From Pyxidicoccus xibeiensis (lineage in GTDB: Bacteria > Myxococcota > Myxococcia > Myxococcales > Myxococcaceae), in contig NZ_JAJVKV010000003.1 of the NCBI RefSeq assembly GCF_024198175.1, positions 248,001 through 312,000 of the forward strand: DNA of 64,000 nucleotides, written 5' to 3'. This document shows, in pieces, positions 34,616-42,788 of this stretch. The notes under the pieces are model-generated. The model searched no databases and was not told the DNA's origin. It worked only from the letters and a program-made list of their open reading frames with translations. The position numbers and the translations under genes were made by a program. The first letter of the stretch is position 1, and the number at the start of each line of letters is the position of its first letter.

Positions 34616-35380
34616 ATGCGCATCGAGGTAGCCGGCAGCACCCACGTTGGGATGAAGCGCAATCACAACGAGGACAACTTCCTGATGCTCCCGGAAGAGA
34701 ACCTCTTCTGCGTGGCCGATGGCATGGGTGGCCATTCGTCGGGCGAGATTGCCAGCCGCATCGCGGTGGACGAGCTCGGGGAGTTCTACCGGATGACGTC
34801 CAAGGACCAGGACAGCACCTGGCCCTTCAAGATGGACAAGGCCCGCAACTACGACGAGAACCGGCTCGCCACCGGCATCAAGCTCGCCAACGCGCGCATC
34901 TACGAGAAGGCCAGCCTCGAGTCCAAGTTCAAGGGCATGGGGACGACCATCGTCAGCGTGCACTTCGCCAGCGACGTGGCCTACGTGGGGCACGTGGGTG
35001 ACAGCCGCGTCTACTTCTTCCGCGAGGGCGTCCTCAAGCAGGTCACCGAGGACCACTCGCTGCTCAACGACTACCTCAAGGCGAAGAAGCTCTCGCCGGA
35101 GGAAATCGAGAACTTCCCCCACAAGAACGTCATCGTCCGCGCGCTCGGCATGAAGGAGAACGTCCAGGTGGACGTGTCTCGCGTGGAGCCGAAGGACGGC
35201 GACGTCTTCCTGCTCTGCTCGGACGGCCTGAGCGGCATGGTGACGGACCCGCAGATGCAGGAAATCCTGCTGCGCACCCCAGAGCTGGACAAGGCCTGCT
35301 CGCAGCTCATCGACATGGCCAACGCCGCCGGCGGCAACGACAACGTCACCTGCGTGCTGGCCCGCTACCACCAGGCCTGA
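34616..35380 (+). CDS. PP2C-family Ser/Thr protein phosphatase
   Basis: A 254-residue metal-dependent phosphatase of the PrpC/Stp type that reverses Hanks-type kinase phosphorylation. It has the metal-site Asp in NHNEDNF and DGMGGH, then GMGTTIVSVHF, HVGDSRVYFF, LLCSDGLSGMV and the final GGNDNVTCVLARY. All core residues are present, so it should be active. It has its own promoter and ends at a strong hairpin. A PEGA kinase lies 15 kb away on the same strand, but no direct link is shown. Confidence 0.95.
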   Translation: MRIEVAGSTHVGMKRNHNEDNFLMLPEENLFCVADGMGGHSSGEIASRIAVDELGEFYRMTSKDQDSTWPFKMDKARNYDENRLATGIKLANARIYEKASLESKFKGMGTTIVSVHFASDVAYVGHVGDSRVYFFREGVLKQVTEDHSLLNDYLKAKKLSPEEIENFPHKNVIVRALGMKENVQVDVSRVEPKDGDVFLLCSDGLSGMVTDPQMQEILLRTPELDKACSQLIDMANAAGGNDNVTCVLARYHQA

Positions 35381-35388
35381 GCCGCACC

Positions 35389-35436
35389 GGGGCCCCGCCG
35401 AGCGGGGCCCCCGTCTTGTGTCCCCGCTGAGCGGGG
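35389..35436. terminator. Bidirectional terminator between PP2C gene and murU
   Basis: GGGGCCCCGC (35389-35398) pairs with GCGGGGCCCC (35402-35411) around a 3-base loop. A second CCCCGC-TGA-GCGGGG hairpin follows at 35422-35436. The two share sequence and look like a partial duplication. They lie between convergent genes; T-tracts are weak. Confidence 0.6.
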
Positions 35437-35455
35437 CCCCGTCTCGAGTCTCCGC

Positions 35456-36487
35456 TCACCGCCCCGTGAGCGGCGCGGCAATCCGGTGCTGCTCCCAGGC
35501 GAGCACCTCGGAGAGCGCCTCGCCGGGGCCCACCTCGGTGCCCTCGAAGATGGCGGCCCGCTCGACGCGCGCGCCCGCGCCCACCTTCGCCCCCGCGCCC
35601 ACGGACACGCCGGGGCCCACGGAGGCCCCGTCCGCCACGGTGACGCCGCGGCCGAAGTACACCGGGCCCTCCACGGCAGCCGTGCCCACGCGGGCGTCCG
35701 GCTGGGCCCAGGCCGCGCCCGGGCCGCGCACCGTGCCCGCCAGCGGCGAGTCCGCGCCCAGCCACTCCAGCCGCACGCGGCCGGCGAGCACGTCCAGCAC
35801 CGTGGCCAGGTAGCGCGACGGCGTGCCCAAATCGGACCAGTACCCGTCCACCCGCACCCCGCGCACCGTCTGGCCCGCCTCCATGGCGCGCACGTAGACC
35901 TCGCGGTTGATGTCCTCGGGGCCCTCCTTCGACATGAAGTCGAAGATGCGCGGGGACATCACGTGCACGCCGGTGAAGTGCCACGGGGACAGCCCCTCGC
36001 CTCCGGGGCCGTGGCTGGCGATGCGCCGCACGCGGCCCGCGGCGTCCATCTCCACCGCCGCGTACTTCTCCGCCTCCGGCATGGGCTGCAGCACCATGGT
36101 GGCCACCGCGCCGGACGCGCGGTGCATGGCCGCCACCGGCCGCAGGTCCACCGGGTAGAGGATGTCCCCGTTGAAGACGAAGAAGTCGTCGTCCGCCAGG
36201 AACTCGCGCAGGCCGCGGATGCCGCCGCCAGTGCCCTGGATGACGGGCTCGTGCACCACGTGCAGCGGCAGCTTCGCGCGCTCGCACTCGGCGCGGGCCA
36301 CCTCCGCCATGGTGTCCGGCAGGTGGTGCGTGTTGATGCCCACCGCCGTCACCCCCGCGGCCTTCAGCACCGCCAGGTGATAGCGCAACAGCGGCTGCCC
36401 GAGCAGCGGCATCGCCGGCTTGGGCCAGCGCTCGGTGAGCGGACGCAGGCGCGTACCCAGGCCCGCGCAGAGGACCATCGCCTTCAT
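35456..36487 (-). CDS. murU: Sugar-1-phosphate nucleotidyltransferase, MurU-like
   Basis: The N-terminal 230 residues are a nucleotidyltransferase fold with MVLCAGLGTRLRPLTERWPKPAMPL and FFVFNGDILYPVDL. The C-terminal 100 residues form a left-handed-helix hexapeptide region (GVTVADGASVGPGVSVGAGAKVG). MurU makes UDP-MurNAc from MurNAc-1-P in peptidoglycan recycling. That role is inferred here from the adjacent AmgK-like kinase 31 bases upstream in the same operon. A sugar other than MurNAc is possible. The beta-helix tail makes it longer than Pseudomonas MurU. Confidence 0.82.
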   Translation of the reverse strand: MKAMVLCAGLGTRLRPLTERWPKPAMPLLGQPLLRYHLAVLKAAGVTAVGINTHHLPDTMAEVARAECERAKLPLHVVHEPVIQGTGGGIRGLREFLADDDFFVFNGDILYPVDLRPVAAMHRASGAVATMVLQPMPEAEKYAAVEMDAAGRVRRIASHGPGGEGLSPWHFTGVHVMSPRIFDFMSKEGPEDINREVYVRAMEAGQTVRGVRVDGYWSDLGTPSRYLATVLDVLAGRVRLEWLGADSPLAGTVRGPGAAWAQPDARVGTAAVEGPVYFGRGVTVADGASVGPGVSVGAGAKVGAGARVERAAIFEGTEVGPGEALSEVLAWEQHRIAAPLTGR

Positions 36488-36518
36488 TGTCGCCTCCCCT
36501 TCCCGGACGTTGGCTGCC

Positions 36519-37559
36519 TCAGGCGGCCAGTTCGGGGACGTACTTCGCCACCAGCTCCTGCAGCTTCCGCAGCTCCGGCTTGCGCGCGAAGGCGTCGCGC
36601 ACGTAGCGCAGCGACGCGGGGATGGACACCAGGAAGCCCGGGTTGCCCTTCACGCGGTTGATGAACTCGAAGCGGCCCGCGTCCTTCAGCTTGCGCTGAA
36701 TCGTCAGCAGGTCGAAGAACGACTTGAACGACGCCGCGTCGATGCGCTCGCCGCTCGCCTCCTGGAAGGTGGCGATGTAGCGGTCCAGCATCGTGTCGAC
36801 GAAGCCGCGGTCCAGCTCCACGTAGCTGTCGCGCAGCAGGGCGACGAGGTCGTACTGGCGCGGGCCCTGGAGGGCGTCCTGGAAGTCGATGACGACCAGC
36901 TCCCCCTCCTTCACCATGATGTTGCGGCTCTGGTAGTCGCGGTGGGTGAAGCCCCGGGGCGCGGCGGCCAGCTGCTTCGCGATGTCCCGGAAGGTGCGGT
37001 CCAGCTCCGCGCGCTCGGCGTCGGTGGGCTTCTTGCCGCTCCACGCCTCCAGGCCCCACTCGCGGAAGTGGTGCAGCTCCCAGTCGTAGAGGTCTTCGTC
37101 GAAGGCCCGGGTGAAGGCCAGGCAGTCCGGGTCCTGGTGCTTCTCCGCCTTGGCGCGCAGGCGCGCCAGCAGGTCAACCGCGCGGGTGTAGAGCGCGTCG
37201 CGGTGCTTGCCGCCCTCCAGCGCGGCCTCGAAGGTGATGTCGCTCAGGTCCTCCAGCACCATCATCCCCGCCGGCTCGTCGTAGCGGAGGATGCGCGGCA
37301 CGCGCACGCCCAGCTTCTCTAGATACCGGTGCACGTTGACGAAGGGCAGCTCCTTCGGCGGCTCGCCCTTGGTGGCCTCCTCGCTCTTCTTCGTCGCGTC
37401 GGGAGGCATCACCATCACCACCCAGCTGTCCGGGGCCGCGCCAACGCGGTAGTACGAGCGGTTGCTCGCGTCGCCCTTCAGCTTCTTGATGGGTGCGTGG
37501 GGAACGGGACGGCCAATGGCCTGTCCCACCTGGTCGCGCAGGGCGGCCTCGAGTTCCAT
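36519..37559 (-). CDS. amgK: AmgK-like MurNAc/GlcNAc anomeric kinase
   Basis: A 346-residue aminoglycoside-phosphotransferase-fold kinase. It has SNRSYYRVG, MMVLEDLSDITF, the catalytic HRDYQSRNIMV and metal-binding VVIDFQDALQGPRQYDL, the last being typical of AmgK. AmgK phosphorylates the anomeric position of MurNAc and feeds MurU. The pair bypasses de novo UDP-MurNAc synthesis in Pseudomonas, where it gives fosfomycin tolerance. Function here is inferred from the pair. The promoter at 37601-37629 lies 35 bases before the ATG. Confidence 0.85.
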   Translation of the reverse strand: MELEAALRDQVGQAIGRPVPHAPIKKLKGDASNRSYYRVGAAPDSWVVMVMPPDATKKSEEATKGEPPKELPFVNVHRYLEKLGVRVPRILRYDEPAGMMVLEDLSDITFEAALEGGKHRDALYTRAVDLLARLRAKAEKHQDPDCLAFTRAFDEDLYDWELHHFREWGLEAWSGKKPTDAERAELDRTFRDIAKQLAAAPRGFTHRDYQSRNIMVKEGELVVIDFQDALQGPRQYDLVALLRDSYVELDRGFVDTMLDRYIATFQEASGERIDAASFKSFFDLLTIQRKLKDAGRFEFINRVKGNPGFLVSIPASLRYVRDAFARKPELRKLQELVAKYVPELAA

Positions 37560-37600
37560 ATCGACGGGGTTCTCCGGAGGGGGTTGTGCAGCCGCTCCCG

Positions 37601-37629
37601 AGTATGGGAGGCGCCCACCCCCGGGTCAA
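37601..37629 (-). promoter_or_regulatory. Promoter of the amgK-murU operon
   Basis: On the minus strand TTGACC (37629-37624) and CATACT (37606-37601) are spaced by exactly 17 bases. Predicted transcription start is near 37594. Confidence 0.7.
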
Positions 37630-37836
37630 AGCCCACGCGTCGTGAATGGCCGCAAGCCCCCCGGGCTGTCACGTACGCGACGCGGACACCCGGGTTTCCA
37701 CCAGGCGCGTCGCGCCGCGTCGGAGCGCCAAAGCCCCACCCGGCAGGGCGGGCGGCCACGGGCGGCGTCACCGGGGTCCGGAAGGACGCCGGGGGGGCGC
37801 CTGTTGCTCCCCGAGGGGCCAGGAGGTCGCGTGCTG

Positions 37837-37865
37837 TCGACCGGGCCCGGACGGCGGCATATAAG
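37837..37865 (+). promoter_or_regulatory. Promoter of cbs
   Basis: TCGACC (37837-37842) and TATAAG (37860-37865) are spaced by 17 bases, with a start near 37872, 26 bases before the cbs ATG. The -10 is identical to that of the rpsO promoter. Confidence 0.65.
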
Positions 37866-37897
37866 ACGCGCCGCGAACCCTCTTTTCCGGAAGCCGC

Positions 37898-39265
37898 ATG
37901 GACATCCACGACACCATCCTCTCCGCCATCGGTCACACGCCGCTGGTCAAGCTCAACAAGCTCGTAGGGCCGAACGACGCGACCGTGCTGGTCAAGTGCG
38001 AGTTCATGAACCCGGGCGCGTCCATCAAGGACCGCATGGCGCTCTACATCATCGAAAAGGCCGAGAAGGAGGGGAAGCTCAAGCCCGGCGGCACCATCGT
38101 GGAGAACACGTCCGGCAACACCGGCATGGGCGTGGCGCTGGCGGCGGCGGTGAAGGGCTACAAGTGCATCTTCACCATGCCGGACAAGATGTCCTTGGAG
38201 AAGATCAACCGCCTGAAGGCCCTGGGCGCGCAGGTGGTGGTGACGCCGACCAACGTGCCGGCCGAGGACCCGCGCAGCTACTACGAGACGGCCAAGCGCC
38301 TGCACCGCGAGACGCCGGGCGCCTTCATGCTGAACCAGTACCACAACCCCGACAACATCGAGGCGCACTACAAGCTCACCGGCCCGGAGATCTACGAGCA
38401 GACCGAGGGGAAGTTCGACTACTTCGTCTCCGGCCTGGGCACCGGCGGCACGATGAGCGGCGCCGGCAAGTTCCTCAAGGAGAAGATTCCCGGCCTGAAG
38501 AACGTGGGCGTGGACCCGGTGGGCTCCGTCTACGAGGGCTACTTCAAGACGGGCAAGCTGACCGAGCCGCACGTCTACAAGGTCGAAGGTATCGGCGAGG
38601 ACATGCTGTGCGGCGCCATGGACTTCAAGGTCGTGGACGACGTGCGGCAGGTGGATGACCGCCAGTGCTTCGCCGCCGCCAGGCGCCTGGCGCGCGAGGA
38701 GGGCATCTTCGCGGGCGGCTCGTCCGGCGCCGCGGTGCACGTCGCGGTGCAGCTGGCGAAGGAAGTGGGCAAGGGCAAGACGATTGTCGTGGTGCTCCCC
38801 GACTCGGGCAGCAGCTACATCAGCAAGTTCCACTCGGACGAGTGGATGCGTGACAACGGCTTCCTGGAGGAGAAGGGCGCCGGCACCGTGCGCGACATCA
38901 TTGGCGACAAGCGCAAGGACGTGAAGACGGCGCGCAAGGGCGACAAGGTGGACCAGGTGGTGGAGACCATGCGCGGCCACGGCATCAGCCAGATGCCCGT
39001 GGTGTCCGAGGACGGCCGCGCGGTGGGCATGGTGCACGAGTACGACCTGCTCAACGCCCTGGTCGCCGGGAAGGTGAAGTTCAGCGACGCCATCGACGCC
39101 ATCGTCGCGCCGCTCCAGGGCGCGCTGTCGCCCGACACCAGCATCGCCCGCCTGCGTGAGGTCTTCGCCCAGGACAACGTGGCGGTGGTGAAGGAGGGCG
39201 AGAAGGTCGTCGCCATCGTCTCGAAGATCGACCTCATCGACTACCTGCACCGCACGGCGGCGTAG
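37898..39265 (+). CDS. cbs: Cystathionine beta-synthase with CBS pair
   Basis: A PLP enzyme that condenses homocysteine and serine into cystathionine in reverse transsulfuration. Residues 1-320 are the fold-type II catalytic domain, with the PLP Lys in FMNPGASIKDRMA, the phosphate-binding SGNTGMGVAL and GLGTGGTMSG. The last 120 residues hold two CBS motifs (VETMRGHGISQMPVVSEDG, then RLREVFAQDNVAVVKEG). No N-terminal heme-binding region is seen, unlike the human enzyme. A cystathionine gamma-lyase/synthase gene at 44837-45985 supplies the next step. Confidence 0.93.
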   Translation: MDIHDTILSAIGHTPLVKLNKLVGPNDATVLVKCEFMNPGASIKDRMALYIIEKAEKEGKLKPGGTIVENTSGNTGMGVALAAAVKGYKCIFTMPDKMSLEKINRLKALGAQVVVTPTNVPAEDPRSYYETAKRLHRETPGAFMLNQYHNPDNIEAHYKLTGPEIYEQTEGKFDYFVSGLGTGGTMSGAGKFLKEKIPGLKNVGVDPVGSVYEGYFKTGKLTEPHVYKVEGIGEDMLCGAMDFKVVDDVRQVDDRQCFAAARRLAREEGIFAGGSSGAAVHVAVQLAKEVGKGKTIVVVLPDSGSSYISKFHSDEWMRDNGFLEEKGAGTVRDIIGDKRKDVKTARKGDKVDQVVETMRGHGISQMPVVSEDGRAVGMVHEYDLLNALVAGKVKFSDAIDAIVAPLQGALSPDTSIARLREVFAQDNVAVVKEGEKVVAIVSKIDLIDYLHRTAA

Positions 39266-39297
39266 TCCCCCGCCCGCTCGGGCACCGGAAGCGCACG

Positions 39298-39337
39298 GAG
39301 GGCCTCCACGTTCCCTTGTCGGGAGCGGGAGGCCCTC
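39298..39337. terminator. Terminator after cbs (GGGCCTCC family, copy 1)
   Basis: GAGGGCCTCC (39298-39307) pairs with GGAGGCCCTC (39328-39337). On the plus strand the tail is GGTGTTTCC. The same arms recur after two other genes (42721-42759 and 44770-44813). Its position between convergent genes suggests use in both directions. Confidence 0.75.
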
Positions 39338-39362
39338 GGTGTTTCCACGGGACGACGGACGG

Positions 39363-39812
39363 CTACGGGGCCGCCGGCCGCCGGGAGAAGAGCGCGTTGG
39401 CGATTTCCGTCATCACCACCTCGCCGTGCTGGTTGCGGACCTCGAAGCGGAACTTGATGGCTCCGCGGTCCTGCTTGCTGCGCGACGGGGTGGTGGAGAC
39501 GACCTCCGTGCGCACCGAGAGGGCGTCGCCGGGGCGCACGGGCTTGAGCCAGCGCAGCTCGTCCAGGCCGGGGGAGCCGAGGCTCGCGGCCTTGCCCAGC
39601 AGGCCCTCCACGATGAGCCGGTGGCAGATGGACGCGGTGTGCCAGCCGCTGGCGATGAGGCCGCCGAAGATGCCCTCGCGGCCGCCCTCGTCGCTCAGGT
39701 GGAAGGGCTGCGGGTCGAACTGCTTCGCGAAGGCGATGATCTCCTCGCGCGACACCACGTATGGCCCGTGCTCGCTGGCGTCTCCCGGCTGGAAGTCCTC
39801 GAAATAGCGCAT
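39363..39812 (-). CDS. MaoC-like (R)-hydratase family protein
   Basis: A 149-residue hot-dog-fold protein of the MaoC dehydratase type. It has MRYFEDFQPGD, the active-site stretch EIIAFAKQFDPQPFHL with its Asp/His pair, GLIASGWHTASICHRL, and the closing PVRPGDALSVRTEV. Such enzymes hydrate enoyl-CoAs, but the acyl substrate is unknown. ATG 39812 has GAGGG 6 bases upstream. It converges on cbs. Confidence 0.9.
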   Translation of the reverse strand: MRYFEDFQPGDASEHGPYVVSREEIIAFAKQFDPQPFHLSDEGGREGIFGGLIASGWHTASICHRLIVEGLLGKAASLGSPGLDELRWLKPVRPGDALSVRTEVVSTTPSRSKQDRGAIKFRFEVRNQHGEVVMTEIANALFSRRPAAP

Positions 39813-39851
39813 GTGTTCCCTCGGCTGTGCCCGGCCCTCATAAAGCCGCGC

Positions 39852-39888
39852 GGGGCCCGCCGCCAGCACGGATGCAGGCGGGGGCCCC
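39852..39888 (-). terminator. Hairpin after the FG-GAP lipoprotein gene
   Basis: GGGGC-CCGCC at 39852-39861 pairs with GGCGG (39877-39881) and GCCCC (39884-39888), leaving a 2-base bulge. The minus-strand tail contains CTTTATG. Weak but plausible terminator of the gene ending at 39910. Confidence 0.4.
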
Positions 39889-39909
39889 GGCGGGGAACAC
39901 TGGCGCGCT

Positions 39910-42534
39910 TCAGAGCGCGGGGAACACCTTCACCACACCCGACTCCAGCACCACGACGAGCTCCGGGCGCGCGTCGCCCAGCATGTTGGCGGGCCCCACC
40001 CAGACGGGCTTCGCCTCCAGGGGGTAGCGCTTCACGGTGCGGTAGCGGCCCTGCCCTTCACCGGGCACCACCACCACCGCGGGGTTGACGGTGTCCCTGC
40101 CGTACAGGTCCATGAGGCCGTCCCCGTTGACGTCCTTCGCCTCCAGCACCGCGCCGGCCGCCTTCAGCGAGCACGACAGCGGGGCCTGGAGGCCGCCGCC
40201 CCCGTCACCCCGCAGGACGGTCATCGTCCCCTGCTCGCCCGACAGCAGCAGGTCCATGGAGCCGTCGCCGTCCACGTCACCGGCGCTGTGCGAGACGTAG
40301 CGCGGGGAGAAGTCACTGAAGCCCTCACCGTCCGCCAGCGTCCCCGCCCACGAGACGTAGTCAAGGTTGACCCCCAGCGTCTGGTGGACGAGGTCCAGCG
40401 TGCCATCCCCGTTGAAGTCCGCGGCGAGGGGCGGGCCGCCGCCCCCACACGAGTCATCCGGCTCGGAGTTGTGGTCCACCAGCGCCGTGCGCGTCAGCAT
40501 GCCCCCGCCCTCGTTCTTCAGGAGCACCCCGGCCAGCGTGCAGGACGTGTGGCGGGTGGCCACCAGGTCCACGTTGCTGTCGCCATTGACGTCCGCCGCC
40601 AGGAGGCCCGCGCCTCCCTCCACCAGGTAGCCGTAGTCGTAGTAGTTCACGAAGTCACCCTGGCCGTAGTTCCACCAGATGCGCAGCCGGCGGTCCGTGT
40701 CCGCGGTGAAGACGGCGAGGTCCTGCTGCCCGTCCCTGTTGAAGTCTCCCGCCGCGAGCTGGGACGCCGACCCGTCCCGGAGCGTGTCCACCGTCCGCAG
40801 CGACCCGTCCGTCTGGGCCAGCACCAGCTGCACGCCGACGCTCGGAGACGCCAGGGCGAGGTCCTCGTAGCCATTCCTGTCGAAGTCCGCCACCGTCACG
40901 GCCTGGGTGCCCGGCCTGACCGGATGCGTCTTGAGGGGCCTGGGCGCCGTGCCAGGTGCCACGCCATCCCTCAGGACCATGGGGCAGCGGGGCGTGAGGG
41001 GGGGCTCGATGTTCCCGACCCTGGGCACCGCGTAGACGGAGACCGCGTTGTCACCCGCCTCCGCCACCAGCAGCTCCCGCGTCCCGTCTCCATCCAGGTC
41101 GACCACCACGACGTCGTGCGGCGCGCGGCCCGTGGCCAGCGTCTCCGCCATCTGGAGGCCGCCCTGGCCGAGGCCCCGCCAGAACGACACCAGGCCCGCG
41201 TCGCGGTGCACGAGCAGCACGTCCTGCCAGCCATCCGCGTCCGCGTCCGCCACCACGAGGCGGCTCGCCAGCGCCTGCGCGGGAAGGGGCGCGTCGATGC
41301 CCTCGTCGAAGTGACCATCGCCCCGGCCCAGGTACGTCCGGAGCCGCTCCCCCTCCACCGTCACGAGGTCCGCATGGCCGTCGCCGTCGAGGTCCGGCGT
41401 CTCCAGCAGCGACGGCTGCGGCAGCACCGGGCTCGTCTCCATGAGGCCCACGGCGGTGAACTGCGTCCCGGAGGGGTCCGTGGTTCCGAAGAAGCCGGTC
41501 AGGCTCCAGCGGCTCGAGGAGAGGACCACGTCCATGAGGCCGTCCTCGTTGAAGTCCGCGACGGCGGCCGCGGCCTTCGTGTCCAGCATGGCGACCACCG
41601 GGGCGCCCGACCCGGTGCTGGCGCTCCGGGACTCGAACGTGCCCGTCGCGTCGGGGACCAGCAGGTGGAAACCTCCTTCCGTGGTGGGGCCGGAATTGGA
41701 GCGCTCATAGCTCCCCACTGCCCAGATGCGCGGGGCGGAGCCCTCCGCGGCGGGCCAGATGCCCAGGCTGGAGATGACGCCCTTGGAGAACACGCTGGGC
41801 TGGGTTGCGAACCGCGCCCCACCGAGGCCGGGGAACAGCTGCGCCCCGTACCGCGTGCCCAGGAGCAGGTCGACCAACCCGTCCTGGTTCGCGTCGCCCG
41901 CGGCAATCCGGCCCGAGGAGGTGCCCAGGCGCTGATTCCAGCTCGGCTTTCCGAGCACGCCCTTGCCATCGTTGAGCAGCACGAGGAACCGGCCGGGCTT
42001 CGCCTTGTACCGGCTCTCGAAGGCCCGGCCCATGGCGTTGACGGCCACGTCCGGCGCGCCGTCGCCATTGAAGTCCGCCACCGACAGGCCGCCGGGGGCA
42101 ACCCCCGCGTAGAACGAGGCCCGCCACTGCGGGCTGCGCTGCGCGGGCCCACCTGACGACACCGGAGGCTGGCCGGCATCCGGCGTGGAGGTCCCTCCAT
42201 CCGTGCCGCCGCCCGTGCCCGGGGTGCCGCCGTCGTTGCCCGGGGTGCCCGCGTCCGTTCCACCGTCCTCGCCGGGAGGGTTGCCGCCGCCGCCGTCCGG
42301 CACGCCCGAGTCCACGACTGGCGGGGGGCCGGCATCGGGAGGCGGCTCCACGACGACCTGCCCCGAGTCGGGAGCCCCGGTTCCCGAGTCGGGCACCTGC
42401 GAAGGAGCCGGGTCCGGCGCGGGGGGCTCTTCTGTCGTCTTCTCCCCACCCTCGCCGCAGCCCACCGACAGCACCAACCCCAGCGAGCACGCATACACGC
42501 GCGCCACGCGCCTCCACACCCCTGCCCACTTCAT
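39910..42534 (-). CDS. FG-GAP/VCBS-repeat surface lipoprotein (874 aa)
   Basis: A signal peptide (MKWAGVWRRVARVYACSLGL) leads to Cys in LSVGCGEGG, so a lipoprotein is likely. About 110 residues of Asp/Gly/Pro/Thr linker follow. About twelve calcium-loop motifs of the DFNGDGAPDVAV type then recur every 50-70 residues (for example DANQDGLVDLLLG, DLDGDGHADLVTV, DVNGDGLMDLYGR). This is the repeat seen in integrin-like beta-propellers, here probably calcium-binding on the cell surface. ATG 42534 has AGGGAG 8 bases upstream. No enzymatic domain is seen. Confidence 0.9.
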   Translation of the reverse strand: MKWAGVWRRVARVYACSLGLVLSVGCGEGGEKTTEEPPAPDPAPSQVPDSGTGAPDSGQVVVEPPPDAGPPPVVDSGVPDGGGGNPPGEDGGTDAGTPGNDGGTPGTGGGTDGGTSTPDAGQPPVSSGGPAQRSPQWRASFYAGVAPGGLSVADFNGDGAPDVAVNAMGRAFESRYKAKPGRFLVLLNDGKGVLGKPSWNQRLGTSSGRIAAGDANQDGLVDLLLGTRYGAQLFPGLGGARFATQPSVFSKGVISSLGIWPAAEGSAPRIWAVGSYERSNSGPTTEGGFHLLVPDATGTFESRSASTGSGAPVVAMLDTKAAAAVADFNEDGLMDVVLSSSRWSLTGFFGTTDPSGTQFTAVGLMETSPVLPQPSLLETPDLDGDGHADLVTVEGERLRTYLGRGDGHFDEGIDAPLPAQALASRLVVADADADGWQDVLLVHRDAGLVSFWRGLGQGGLQMAETLATGRAPHDVVVVDLDGDGTRELLVAEAGDNAVSVYAVPRVGNIEPPLTPRCPMVLRDGVAPGTAPRPLKTHPVRPGTQAVTVADFDRNGYEDLALASPSVGVQLVLAQTDGSLRTVDTLRDGSASQLAAGDFNRDGQQDLAVFTADTDRRLRIWWNYGQGDFVNYYDYGYLVEGGAGLLAADVNGDSNVDLVATRHTSCTLAGVLLKNEGGGMLTRTALVDHNSEPDDSCGGGGPPLAADFNGDGTLDLVHQTLGVNLDYVSWAGTLADGEGFSDFSPRYVSHSAGDVDGDGSMDLLLSGEQGTMTVLRGDGGGGLQAPLSCSLKAAGAVLEAKDVNGDGLMDLYGRDTVNPAVVVVPGEGQGRYRTVKRYPLEAKPVWVGPANMLGDARPELVVVLESGVVKVFPAL

Positions 42535-42720
42535 CTGCCACTCCCTCTCGACCGGCCCCGTGCAGCAGGTGTGCACGTGCCACCAGCTGTGCAAGCGCTG
42601 ACAGCAAGCTCGCCCACCCGTCCGTTGCCACTTCCCAACTCACGCCCCCGCACCTACGCGCCGCGGTGCGGGCCTGCCCTGGCTGGGCACTTCCCTTCCC
42701 TGCCCCCGCTGGAAACACGA

Positions 42721-42759
42721 AGGGCCTCCACATCCTCGGGGAAGAGGACGGGAGGCCCT
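42721..42759 (-). terminator. Terminator after purple acid phosphatase gene (copy 2)
   Basis: AGGGCCTCC (42721-42729) pairs with GGAGGCCCT (42751-42759), and an inner TCCTC/GAGGA stem extends it. The minus-strand tail is TCGTGTTTCC. It lies 30 bases past the phosphatase stop. Confidence 0.75.
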
Positions 42760-42788
42760 GCGTGCTCCACGGCTAGCGGAGCGAGGCG

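Larger units (their letters stand above)
37560..37897. other. Divergent amgK/cbs intergenic region (338 bp)
   Basis: Two good promoters lie at its ends, facing outward (minus-strand 37601-37629 and plus-strand 37837-37865). The central 37640-37830 stretch is very G/C-rich with several short C- or G-runs, but I see no gene, no clear operator and no RNA gene in it. Reading frames across it lack a start site and family resemblance. Confidence 0.6.

Noticed and set aside
37329..37967. Frames across the amgK/cbs intergenic region
   Set aside because: They run antisense to amgK or out of frame through cbs, and two good outward promoters lie within.
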